A stretch of 64,000 nucleotides of DNA from Lampris incognitus (Eukaryota; Chordata; Actinopteri; Lampriformes; Lampridae). Of this stretch, positions 53,393 through 63,429 are shown piece by piece; positions within the stretch are counted from its first letter, which is position 1; each line of letters opens with the position of its first letter. Location: the NCBI RefSeq assembly GCF_029633865.1, contig NC_079212.1, positions 107,149,091-107,213,090 on the forward strand, given 5' to 3'. Below the pieces are notes generated by a model. The model was not told the DNA's origin and made no database searches. It worked only from the letters and a program-made list of their open reading frames with translations. Made by a program: the position numbers and the translations under genes.

Positions 53393-56377
53393 CTAACTGT
53401 TGATTGTGTCCTTCTTTAACTCGATGGCTGCTCCTCTTTCCACCATCTCGTGTACTTGGGCTGCGTAAGCAGCTCTCCACAATGGGTCCTTCATGAGGCG
53501 CTTTTCGGTTCTCAAGAATGTCGCTTCCACCACTTTCCTGTTATTTGGAAGTGAAGCCGGGTCTTCAGTCCAGGGGTATCCCGCGTTCCAGTGCGGCGAG
53601 TCCCTGTGGTCGTCAGTAGCCACATAGGTCAGGCCTTCCTTGATCTTTTCTAGTTCCTTCCCTTCAGCTAGAGTCATTTCCTTCCCCCCTGGCTGGCATT
53701 TCCCGCACCGACATCCTCCACACTTCGGCTCACAGGCAGCTCCGATGCTGTCCCATTTCCACCACTCAAGAACTTCCTTGCTGGTTGTGGCCATGTTCCT
53801 GATCTCCTCACCACTCTCTTGCTCCAGGCCCAGCGTTTCCTCTCTGGAGCTATTTGGCTCTCTGGAAATCTCTTCGACCTTGATCACTTTTGCTCTCATT
53901 GAGCGTGCAAAATGTGTCTTTGAGTTGTGAATGGATACCTTCACCTCTTCGAACAGATCAGGGTGCGCTCCCCCCACAGTCTTGCCCAGTGGGCCGTCCC
54001 ACAACACCAGGTCTCCCACTGTCTTCATCCGCTGCGGAGCAAGCCTACCCTCTCGGTGGCTGATTAAGAGTTCGATTTTCTCTGGCCTGACCAGTTCCTC
54101 TGTCTTGACCTTCGGGAAGAACTTCTTGAGCTGCCGTGGGCTAACGACATGGTCTGCTTGTGCGATCTCGTCCAGTCCATAACAGACGATCTGGTGGGGA
54201 CTCCACTCATTCTCTGAAGTGCACATTCTGACTTTGAGCAAGTACCTTTTTGTTTGGACTCTTACTTTCATTCCACCAACTCCATGCACGACCAGCATTA
54301 CCTTCTCTCCTTTCAGTCGGAGTCTGTTGGCGGCTTGGTGGGTAATGTAATTAGTGTCAGACGCAAGGTCCATCAGGGTCCCAATAGTTTGTCCTCCATT
54401 GGTTGTGACCTCCATGATCATCATAAGCACTGGATGCTCTGTCAAACCCCTTTCTTCAAGGAGACCATCACCGTTTGTGCTCGCTCTCATTGACGCTGTT
54501 GTCTTGTTGGTAAATGCCCTTATTACCCTTTCCGCTACTTCAGGGGAGACATCAGCTAGGGCCTTCTCTTGTTCTTTTGAGAGCCTTCCTGCCTTTGTGT
54601 CTCTCTTTCCCCCTTCTTGCTCTTCCCTCTTTTTCTCATCACTTTTGTGCCCTCCTTCCACGGAGCACAAGAGGTAGTGGTGGTCTGAGCCGTCTCTTTT
54701 CTGGCAGCACTTCTTCTTGCAGAGGAACCTGTTACTACATTCTCCATCCGCACCGTGGGATGCCAAGCATCTCCTGCAGGCTCCATTCCTTTCGATGACG
54801 TCTTTCTTTTCGGCTAGGCTGAGCCCTTCGAACTTCTCGCAGAAGAAGATCCTGCCTCCGTATTTCTCATCTCCACACACGCTGCACTCCTCTCTTGCCA
54901 AATTCCTTCCTGTGGCCCTTGTGAACGCCCTCCTTTCCGGTTTGCTCGATTTCTCGGGCTCTTCTGACACTCTTAACTGCTCCAGCCTTTCGAAAACCGC
55001 TTCTTGCTCCTTTAGGAACTTTAAGAGAGCATTAAAGCGACCATCAGCGGTGACACCGTTCTCGGGTTTGGTTTCGAATTTGAGCCAGTCCATCTTCACA
55101 CTGTCAGGTAGTTTGCTCTCTATAGTTTCCATTGCCAGCAGATTCTTTATGGCATCAGTATTTCCGAGATCCGTCAGATCGGTCAGGGCCTTCTCCACAG
55201 CTTGAATCAGATCAATTGTCTTTCTTGGTTGGTTTCCTTTCACCGCTGGAAACTTCTCCAACTCCCTGATTATCTGAATCGCGATGGTAGTCTTGTTCCC
55301 AAACCGGTTCTCTAGGACCCTGAACATTTCTCCTGCAGTATCATAGCTCGAAAGTCTGAGGTCTTTGGCGATTTTTTCTTCCACGCTGTCTAGGAGCTGG
55401 AATTTTTTCACTTCCGGTGACTCTGACGGATCTCCCTGCCTCTGCAGACTTTCCCAGTCTCTTCGCCATCGGTGGAAGTCTCTCATGCAACCGCTGAACG
55501 TCGGTAGTCTTGTTGGTTGGAGGTGCACTCTCGGTTTGGCTGCTGCTTGCGCGCCTCCCGCTCCCAGGCTTGCCATACTGGCGCTATGTGCTTCCTCCCA
55601 TGCTTTCCGCTGAGCCTTAGTTAGCTCAGCACGCTCTTCTTCGGCAGCTTCTGCCATCCTTTGCTGAGCTTCAGCAGCCTTTTTCCTGGCCTCCGCAGCC
55701 CTCTCCTCAGACTCGGCGCTAACTTCGGCAGCCTTTAGCCTGGCCTCAGCGGCTCTCTTCTCAGTCTCGGCGATCTCATCGGCCTCCTTTTTCCTGGCCC
55801 TGCCGAATTCTGCCAACCACCTGATCCAGAGCTCGTTTCTCTTGTCCTCCAGCACCCGAAGCCGCTTACTCATGTCACACGTAACACCTTCAGGGATCCA
55901 CTCTTCCCAGACAGCCAGCAGATTTTCTGCCTTGGCGATGAGACCTTCCAAGAGTGCGTTTTGCTCCTTACCGTTGCAGTAGGTTACTCCTTTCAGGCTG
56001 ACTCCTTCAGCGCTTTCATAGCTTCTTTCTGCCCGTCCAATGGCAGATATTAGCTCGGTCTCCGCATATCTCGACCAAAGGCTGGACTTGACTGCCCGTC
56101 TCACCTCTTCAACTTTGAGCTCACACTCTCTGGTTACTCTCTCTATGTCTGCTTTGAGCTGCCCATCCAGTGCCTCCGCGTCATCGTTCGCTTCAGCTAG
56201 CAAGCCAGCCTCATAGTCATCATTTGCAGAAAGAACCCTTTTTGCATCATCAGAAAATGATTTCCACTCGACTTTCAGCTCATCTCGAACCATGGTTGTT
56301 GCCATTCTAAGGATGTAGTTGGCTCTTTTCGTGAACACCGTCTTCACTTTGGTCCTCTCTTTCTTTAGTGATTCCAT
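53393..56377 (-). pseudogene. BEL/Pao gag-protease
   Basis: 994 codons from ATG 56377 to a TAG at 53393-53395. An N-terminal helical region has Ala/Glu-rich repeats (about residues 200-265, AEARKKAAEAQQRMAEAA). A DUF1759 gag core starts near LPTFSGCMRDFHRWRRDW. A Cys/His cluster follows (CSVCGDEKYGGRIFFCEKF, CRRCLASHGADGEC, KKKCCQKRDGSDHHYLLC). The DUF1758 aspartic protease has LMDLASDTNYITHQAANRL. The RT frame continues in phase beyond the TAG, so a single stop separates protease from RT. It may be a mutation or a readthrough site; one copy cannot tell. Confidence 0.92.
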
Positions 56378-57131
56378 TTTTATTGATTTACCTTGGATGC
56401 TAAGCCCTGAGCGTACCTGTATCTCCTTTTCTAACTCAAAGTCTTTCGCCCTCTCTAGCTGCCTACACTAGCTCAGAATCTTTTGCCCTGACTAGCTCAG
56501 CCTGACTAGTCTTCAGCGGCGTTACCGGGCTCACCAGGGTTCCCCCGGGGATACCGCCCAAAATAGAAAACAACACAAATAAATAAAGTGGGGAAGGTCT
56601 CACCTTCCCCCGCCGGCTTGCTACCCAGGTACGCTCAAAACTAAGCTAAAGCTTAGGCCATTAATTTAGACGGCTGCTAAATGTGATCACTGGCATCAGC
56701 AGGTAGCTGTTTAGTTAACCAGCTCCTATTCTACTGGCTGGGCTAGCTTTCCTCGCTAGCTCACGTCAGCTTTTGTTATGGTAATTACGTTAGCTTCCGA
56801 TGCTAACTCACGTTAGCTTTCCCTTGCTAACGCTCATAATTGCTAGCTAGCACACTAGCTTCATAGCCTACTAGCTGTGCTTACTTTAGCTAGCAGCGTT
56901 AGCTTCCTAAACTGCTAGCTGAGCCCTTACTTTAGTTAGCTACACGGACCTGAGCTAGCATGCTAGCTACAAACAGGTACGTTGTTGAAAGGGAAATTTC
57001 ACCACCTGCTCGCTGACCCTAGTGGCCTTATGTGCGGGTTTATTACGTTTACACCAACAACATGGATACCACAACCTTTCTCTTCCAGGCGACGGTTCAG
57101 CAACTCTTCTGCTGTCGTGGTGGTTCGTAAC
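56378..57131 (-). other. BEL/Pao leader, rich in GCTAGC/GTTAGC words
   Basis: Between the 5' LTR and gag. At 56690-56970 more than twenty GCTAGC-, GTTAGC- or CTAGCT-type words lie close together, giving many overlapping short palindromes. The primer site region is next to 57131 (minus strand GTTACGAACCACCACGAC); the tRNA was not identified. Confidence 0.7.
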
Positions 57132-57709
57132 TGTGCTGCTAACTCTCAAACAAGCCCCGCAGCTGAGGCGAGGATGAACAGGACGTCACTCAATGGTCGA
57201 AAATTTCTTTATTTTTAACCAACAGGTTACGAACCTTGAAAAAGAAAACACACAAAATACAAACATACATCATTCAAGTACCCTCAACTCAAAGCTAACA
57301 CACAATATAACTCACTCACTCTTGCAATCACTCACCAGTCCGTCCTCGTCCCGTCATACTAAAGAGTCCCCACTCTGAAGCTGTATTAACTTTCTTGACG
57401 TCACCCCCAGAACGTAAATCAGCCAATCACAGCAGCTCCCTAACTGAGACCCCGGATGCACGCATTTCTCGCCAATAGAATTTCGCAATAAAAGTCCTTA
57501 TCAAGCACACAGAAATCACATACAATCGGAACTGGAATAAATCTCATTATTATTATCAATACTCAGATTCACTTATGTAACTAACAATTCAAACAATGTT
57601 ACAATTTAACTACATGTAAATGAAATAACTTTCACAAGTTTGTACTTAAACTAAACAAAAATCTCTGACTAAACACAACTCAAATCCAACCACCCCATAG
57701 AAAGTAACA
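57132..57709 (-). repeat. 5' LTR of BEL/Pao element
   Basis: Partner of 50506-51084; see there for ends and target duplication. Confidence 0.95.
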
Positions 57710-57714
57710 CAGAT

Positions 57715-57905
57715 AATTTATTAGAATCTGTGTTCATATGCAGATCGTTCACAATGTTCATAAGTACTGTATCTGTGCTATGGTGGGATCAAAAACATGA
57801 TTGATAAATGGCTAGAAGGTTGTTAAATAGTTATTTTGATGAGATAAACTGCTTTTTCAAGTATTTTGCTAAGAAACTGTAAATTGGAGATGGGCCCATA
57901 GTTGT
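57715..57905 (-). pseudogene. LINE relic, upstream RT part
   Basis: Minus strand: YDNYGPISNLQFLSKILEKA, then shifted frames leading to NTDSNKLSA, which joins the fragment at 50505 across the BEL/Pao insertion. The LINE starts abruptly within a hAT relic near 57905, so it is 5'-truncated. Confidence 0.65.
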
Positions 57906-58709
57906 CGTATCAAGGTTGCTCAAACTCCTTTCACACACAGCTGTACTCACAGGTACGGTGACTGCTACTTTACACAATCTAAACAGTTCATAAGACACCT
58001 CATGATATTTCTCAATGAGTTTTGTGAGGTCAACTATGCTAGAGGATTTATTTATGCTTGCTTGGATTGTCCTCTCTAGGATTATTTTTAACTGGTGTAA
58101 TTCATGTCAGAGGTCTTCAATATTGCAATCATAAGTAGATGCAAATGCAAACAGAGCTTTCTCATCACAAAATATAGCATTTGTGGGGTTTAAGGATTGA
58201 ATACCCTTCATTACTTTATAGTTTGGTTTAGAGAACTTGTCTGTTGATCTCAGTGAGCATATTATCAAGGACAGGGTAAAATATACCTATATGAAAATTG
58301 TCCTTATTCTACTCAGGATGCCCACCTAGTTGAGACCTCTCACTATATCCATCCAGTCTTTCGTTTTGCATTTTCTTTCTTTTGGGTGCAGGTATTGTGT
58401 CACTATTGCATTGTTCAGCAGTATGTATCACTTGTTTCCAGAGGTTTTTTTTTAAAGTAGGTATCATCCCTACAGTCTTTACGAGTCTGTACAAGAGCTT
58501 CAACTAAACCCACAGCTAAACTTAAGTCAAGGTTTGAAGACTGGAGAGCACCACAAAGACATCTTGCCTCACCTAAAAGCCTAGTCAAAGTGATCAAGAA
58601 CTCCGATGAACTGCAGGTCCATTTGAGCTAACAGGTCTCGTGCTTCAGCTGACCTATCACCATTCTTTACTTCATCTGTTTCTTCAAGGAGACAGATAAC
58701 AGCAAGCAG
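57906..58709 (-). pseudogene. hAT transposase relic (ZMYM1/DUF4371 type), C-terminal part
   Basis: The minus strand gives LLAVICLLEETDEVKNGDRS, EARDLLAQMDLQFIGVL, SSNLDLSLAVGLVEALVQTR, a HELHQLKIILER stretch, and LTKLIEKYHEVSYELFRLCK followed by VAVTVPVSTAVCERSLSNL, the hAT dimerisation region. Several frameshifts. The N-terminal part is at 60655-61800, beyond the Penelope-like insertion. Confidence 0.75.
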
Positions 58710-58806
58710 TCTATCAAGAATATGTCTGTGAATGTTCTCATTCATCCAGGTCATAGTTATCCAAAGGAGTTGAATCAAGTTCAACTGGACTTCTTTATAT
58801 ATCCAT

Positions 58807-58846
58807 GAAGACGTTTCGCCTCTCATCTAAGAGGCTTCATCAGTTC
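58807..58846 (-). ncRNA. hammerhead-like motif, Penelope flank (left)
   Basis: Minus strand: GAA / CTGATGA / stem II GCCTCT paired with AGAGGC (perfect, six pairs) / CGAAAC / GTC / TTC. This is the hammerhead type reported in Penelope-like elements, with very short stems I (GAA/TTC) and III. Core intact; activity not shown. Confidence 0.7.
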
Positions 58847-58920
58847 GTGCCTTTCTGACTAGACCAAGCTAGTCTGACTGTCTGGTGATGAAACTCAGAT
58901 ATTTAGCCTCTTTGGAGTCG

Positions 58921-59040
58921 TTATCACAGCTGTTGATGTCAATGGCTCTTTTGTGTTCCGATGTTTAGCAACGACAGTCGTTATCAGAGCTATTGATGTC
59001 AATGGCTCTTTTGTGTACCGATGTTTAGCAACGGCAGTCG
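58921..59040. repeat. 60-bp tandem duplication
   Basis: 58921-58980 and 58981-59040 are tandem copies with five differences (for example CACAGCTG/AGAGCTAT and GTTCC/GTACC), within the left inverted flank of the Penelope-like element. Confidence 0.9.
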
Positions 59041-59076
59041 TTGGAGGTGTTAGTTTCGACTTCGTTATTGCTCCAT

Positions 59077-59460
59077 TCAGTGGTCATGAGTCGTTGGAGC
59101 CATTAGTGACCGACTGTTGGAGGCTAAGCTTTTGAGTCTCCTGGGTAGAGATGAAAAGACGGCATTGTAAGTGGGAGATAGGTAGTGTCGCAGACCTCCT
59201 CCTCTGTTGAGCGATGGTTTTTCCAGTTTCACATAGATGGCTTCCTTCACCCCTCTTTCAAACCATCTATCTTCCCTGTCCAAAATGTGTACATTGCTGT
59301 CCTCGAAGGAGTGTGTCTTCTCCTTTAGGTGTAGATAGACTGCTGAGTCTTGTCCTGAGGAGTTTGGCCTTCGGTGTTGGGCCATCCGTTTGTGTAGTGG
59401 TTGTTTGGTTTCTCCTGTGTATAGGTCAGTGCAATCCTCATTGCATTGTACAGCATACAC
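59077..59460 (-). pseudogene. Penelope-like GIY-YIG endonuclease domain
   Basis: 127 open codons: VQCNEDCTDLYTGETKQPLH (GIY-YIG variant with the conserved YTGET), RMAQHRRPN, HSFEDSNVHILDREDRWFER and GVKEAIYVKLEKPSLNRGGG. This is the Neptune/Poseidon-type C-terminus, a site-selecting DNA endonuclease. It is followed by the inverted flank and separated from the RT fragment by a frameshift region (59460-59689). Confidence 0.85.
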
Positions 59461-59688
59461 CAGATTGCTTTTCTGGGTGTGTGGTACACGGTCTTTGGGA
59501 TGAACCAGTTTTTGTCAGAGTGTGTTGCTGGGTTTGAAGTATACCGGGATGCAGTGTTTGTTGAAAATTCTCCTGAGTTTCTCGGAGACCCCGGAAACAT
59601 ACGGGATGACTATGTTATTCCTTCTGTTCCTCTTCTCATCGCTCACCCAGTTGGTCTTTCTGGAACGTGTTGCAGTTTTCACAAAGGT

Positions 59689-60240
59689 TCAACTGGGGTA
59701 GCCGCAGGTTTTTAGAGCTTCCCTCTGGTGTGTGTGTTCTTTCCGTTCGGCCTGAGTGCTGCTGGACACATTATCAGCTCTGTGTTGCAGAGTTCTGATG
59801 ACGCCCAGTTTGTGTTCCAGAGGGTGGTGTGAGTCGAAAAGCAGATATTGGTCTGTGTGTGTAGGTTTCCTGTAAACCCCAATGTGGAGGCTCCTGTCTT
59901 CCCCAATGTGGACGTCACAGTCCAAGAAGGGCAAACTGTTGTTCTTTACATCTTCCCTTGTGAACTTAATGTTCTTGTCTACTGAGTTGATATGTTTGGT
60001 AAACGCGTGCACCTCTTGTGTTTGGATTTTGACCCATGTGTCGTCCACATATCTGAACCAGTGGCTCAGAGGTGTTCCTCTGAAGGAGTTTAGGGCCCTG
60101 TGTTCTACCTCTTCCATATATAAGTTGGCCACAATGGGAGATACTGGTGAGCCCATTGCACAGCCACGTTTCTGTCTGTAAAACTGGCCCCTGAATTGGA
60201 AATATGTAGTGTTCAGGTAAAGGTCCAGTAGTTGGCAAAT
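59689..60240 (-). pseudogene. Penelope-like reverse transcriptase, C-terminal part
   Basis: Main frame from 60156 with MGSPVSPIVANLYMEEVEHR, YVDDTWVKIQ (catalytic box), FLDCDVHIGEDRSLHIGVYR and KPTHTDQYLLFDSHHPLEHK, ending in the ALKTCGYPS segment. The sequence just before (60156-60240) has the preceding FQFRGQFYRQKRGCAMGSP-like part in the same or an adjacent frame. The N-terminal half of the RT is missing. 5'-truncated internal region. Confidence 0.85.
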
Positions 60241-60552
60241 CTGGTCTGGGCTGAGCTATTTCTGGGCTGGGCTATCTCCCACTTCCAATGCCGTCCTTTC
60301 ATCTCTACCCAGGAGACTCAAAAGCTTAGCCTCCAAGGACAACAGTCGGTCACTAACGGCTCCAACGACTCATGACTACTGAATGGAGCACTAACGAAGT
60401 TGAAACTAACACCTCCAACAACTGTCATTGCTAAACATCGGAACACAAAAGAGCCATTGACATCAATAGCTCTGATAACGACTCCAAAGAGGCTAAATAT
60501 CTGAGTTTCATCACCAGCCAGTCAGACTAGCTTGGTCTAGTCAGAGAGGCAC

Positions 60553-60592
60553 GAACTGATGAAGCCTCTTGGATGAGAGTCGAAACGTCTTC
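60553..60592 (+). ncRNA. hammerhead-like motif, Penelope flank (right)
   Basis: Inverted counterpart of 58807-58846: GAA, CTGATGA, stem II GCCTCT/AGAGTC (one mismatch), CGAAAC, GTC, TTC. Core intact, stem II slightly weakened. Confidence 0.7.
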
Positions 60593-60654
60593 ACAGATAT
60601 ATAACAAAATCCAATTGCACTTGATTCAACTCCTTTGGATATCTATCAAGAATA

Positions 60655-61800
60655 ATATGACAAGCCTTGTCTCGACAGGCCCACCTTGTGTCACGTAGCT
60701 TTTGCGGCTCTCTTGGTGCCCCATCATACATTTATTTTTTGCTTGTTGAGCATAAGACCCAGATAAAAAATGTATAGTTTTTGCACAAGAGAAAAGAAGC
60801 ATTTAAATTCTGGGACTGTTTTGACAGTGTCAACAAGAACCAGATTAAGGCAATGAGTATTACAGTGGACATAAAAGGCCTGCTTTGCCACCTCCTTAAC
60901 ATGAGCCTGAATGCCAGAGTTCTTGATGATCATTACAGATGCTCCATCTCAGGGTTGTCCAACTTCATTGTGTCTGTATTCCAGTCCATATTATTTTGTT
61001 TGCCAACCCTGCAGCATTAAGATGCTCCGCAGCTTCAAAGTGCGAGAAGCTCTCTTTTACAGCTCCCCTTTAATAATACCTATGAACAAGAGAAATGCGT
61101 TTGTTCTATTTTACATCTTTGCTTTCATCTGCCATAAGGGCAAAAGCTTGACTTTCCTTGACCTCAGTGGTGGAGCACACAATTTCTCCTAAAGCGTTGA
61201 TTTGAATGTGATTGCTTGTGTACCTAACATTACAAGCTCCTTTCAGTTTCTTTTAAAAAACTGTGTTGAGGTTACCAAGAATCTCTAATATAGCATGGAT
61301 GTTTGCCTTGATTTCTGACCCCATAGTCTTCGTATGACCCCTTTGCACCATCTGTTTTGTGTGCTGTTGTGACAGATTATTCATCAGAGATGTCTTGTTT
61401 TTATTTTTTATTTTTTTTTTCTTCTCTCAGATTTTTTTCATGCTGACATAACACTGATGTGTGCTCTAGACTTGGAATGGGAAGCAAAGCCTCCATCTTT
61501 GACCATAGCCTTTTTCTATTTTTTATAGCCTGTAACTCAAGTGAAAACTAATTCTGTTTTTGGAGGGCCAAAATGCCTGCAAGCATAACAATAAACAGCA
61601 CCCTTCCACTGAGAGTATTCAGTCCACTTGTGATGGGAATATCACACAAGACCTTCATGTTTCTTTGCCTGTCCGCTATGACTGTCCTTGGAAATACTGT
61701 AAGCTGTGGCTGGACTGGTGCGTCACTCAGAACTCGAGAACTAGAGATGTCTAAAGAAAGAAAAAAAAAGTCATTTCAATTTTGCTACTCAATATATGTA
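60655..61800 (-). pseudogene. hAT transposase relic (ZMYM1/DUF4371 type), N-terminal part
   Basis: Minus strand: DISSSRVLSDAPVQPQLTVF near 61690-61745; ALMADESKDVK near 61115-61150 (DUF4371 start); SFSHFEAAEHLNAAGLANKI; then AFYVHCNTHCLNLVLVDTVK and FSLVQKLYIF (60933-60760); and REPQKLRDTRW-type sequence running into the insertion point at 60655. It continues at 58709. Frameshifts and stops throughout, and part of the TTF-finger region appears lost around 61500. Confidence 0.75.
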
Positions 61801-62059
61801 CTGTATGCGGGTGTATAAATGTGAGTAACATACCTGGTGGCCCACTCTGGTCAGGGCATTTCACTGAAGACCCAACTGTTTTGTTTGCCCTTGATACACA
61901 TGAAATTTATTTTTCATCTGTCCAATGAGATGATAATAATAAAAATGATAATAATAATAATAGTTATTATTATTGTTATTACTATTGACTGACTGTTAGG
62001 ATTATGGCTATTATTAGTGCCTACGAGGACAACCTCAGTTTAATCACTATTAAGTTTGA
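61801..62059. other. unassigned spacer with (ATA)n
   Basis: Includes an imperfect trinucleotide run at 61930-61985. No gene. Confidence 0.4.
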
Positions 62060-63300
62060 GAAATCAAGTTGTCAATTTTATTTGTATAGCCCAATATCAC
62101 AAATTACAAATTTGCCCCAGAGGGCTTTACAGCAACACAATAGACCCTCTCATCCGATGAGGAACAACTCCCTAAAAAAAAAGAAAAACCCTTTATCAAG
62201 GAGAACAATAGGAAGAAATCTCAGAGAGAGCAACAGAGGAGGGGTCTCTCTCCCAAGACGGACAATGTGCAATGGCTGTTGTGTTTACATGGTTTACAGA
62301 ATACAACATTGAAAGAGGATAACATAATTGTAATGGAATTATACAATTAATGAAAAGTATGATGTGCAGGATGCCAAGCAGTGTCCAGACGCCACCGGAA
62401 CAGCCCAGGACACAAGCCACGCGACCAGCATCACCATGTAAAAAAAGAAGAAAGAAAACAAGCCCAGGATAACAAAAATTGTATGGATTTATAAGATATA
62501 TAAAAAGAAAATGTGATGAGGGGAATGTCAAGCAGTGTCCAGGTGGTGACCACCATCACCACGGAGACCTGGGAGGAGGACTGACTGCACATGCACAGTC
62601 AGTCTTTTTGTGTGTGTGAATGGTGTCACATGACACCATTCACACACACAAAAAGAGAAAGGAGAAGACATCATTCGGAGAGAAAGAAAAGACGTGAGAG
62701 AAGAGAACAGTTTGCAATAGTCATTAGTCATAATTAAGTCATCAATTAGTTATAATCTATACGCTATAATGTCGTCGGCAGAACAGTGGTTGGTAAATTC
62801 ATTGAGACAGAAACCGACCCGCCATTCAGTACAGGTTGTGAAGCACTCAGCTTAAAGGCAACTAATTGTAAGCTAAGAAAGTTGTATGAGAACCAGGATT
62901 TATTTCTAGTAAGCAGTCGGAAAGGGGAATGGGCAGAAGAGTGGAATTAGGCTTGGTGGGTAGATAGAGCTGGGTGTCATCTCTGTAGCAGTGAAATTAA
63001 ATGCCAAATTCCTGGAAATGTGGCCAACAGCTTCAAGGTAAGTAATAAATTGGAGGGGGACCAAAACAGAGCTCTGGCGAACACCGGTAGCAACAAAAAT
63101 ACTGTGATCTAAAATTTTCAAGTTGGACAAACTGAGTGCTTCCAGAGAGATATGATCTAAACCAGGCAAGAGAGGTGCCAATGATTTCAATGGAAGCTAA
63201 TTTCTCTAGGAGGATATTATGTGGGATAGTATCAAAGGAGATACACAAGTTAAAATAAAACAGTAACATGTTTTTGATGTCACAAGTGCAAACCACATTT
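62060..63300 (-). pseudogene. L2-type LINE relic, RT palm and 3' end
   Basis: Minus strand: RT piece (FDTIPHNILLEKLASIEIIG, SLAWFRSYLSGSTQFVQLEN, then LVPLQFITYL-like) at 62950-63290, then 3' UTR. The 3' end at 62060-62180 has the fish L2 signature: CAAATTTGTAATTTGTGATA and TATACAAATAAAATTGACAA when read on the minus strand. Frames are broken. Confidence 0.75.
62604..62655. repeat. perfect 25-bp inverted repeat
   Basis: Left arm CTTTTTGTGTGTGTGAATGG then TGTCA, two-base spacer CA, right arm the exact complement ending in AAAAAG. It would form a strong hairpin. The same GAATGGTGT words occur singly in the plus-strand L2 tail at 63615, so the arm is probably an inverted piece of that UTR. Confidence 0.9.
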
Positions 63301-63429
63301 TCATTTTTTTTCATGAACTGTCATCATTTAAGGCAAACAGATACAATACAAACAGCTATGTTTTTTGTTTTTTTGTTTTGCAAAGTTGCTATGTTAAGGA
63401 GTCCCCCCCCCCCCGTGTACACATATAAC

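Larger units (their letters stand above)
50506..57709 (-). mobile_element. BEL/Pao LTR retrotransposon (7.2 kb)
   Basis: Complete pair of LTRs with target duplication, a long leader (56378-57131), one gag-protease-RT-RNase H frame with a single internal stop, and no integrase core. Near-identical LTRs suggest a young insertion. It sits inside the LINE at 50040/57715. Confidence 0.95.
58723..60641 (-). mobile_element. Penelope-like retroelement (1.9 kb)
   Basis: Flanked by a perfect 13-bp duplication TCTATCAAGAATA (58710-58722 and 60642-60654) in the hAT relic. Its outer parts, of the order of 350 bp, are inverted repeats of each other. Each outer part carries a hammerhead-like motif. The interior has a partial RT and a GIY-YIG domain. 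Inverted flanks of this kind are a feature of Penelope-like elements. Confidence 0.9.

Noticed and set aside
51176..56377. Host gene encoding a large coiled-coil or Ala/Glu-rich protein
   Set aside because: DUF1759 gag, protease and RT motifs plus LTRs identify a BEL/Pao retrotransposon.
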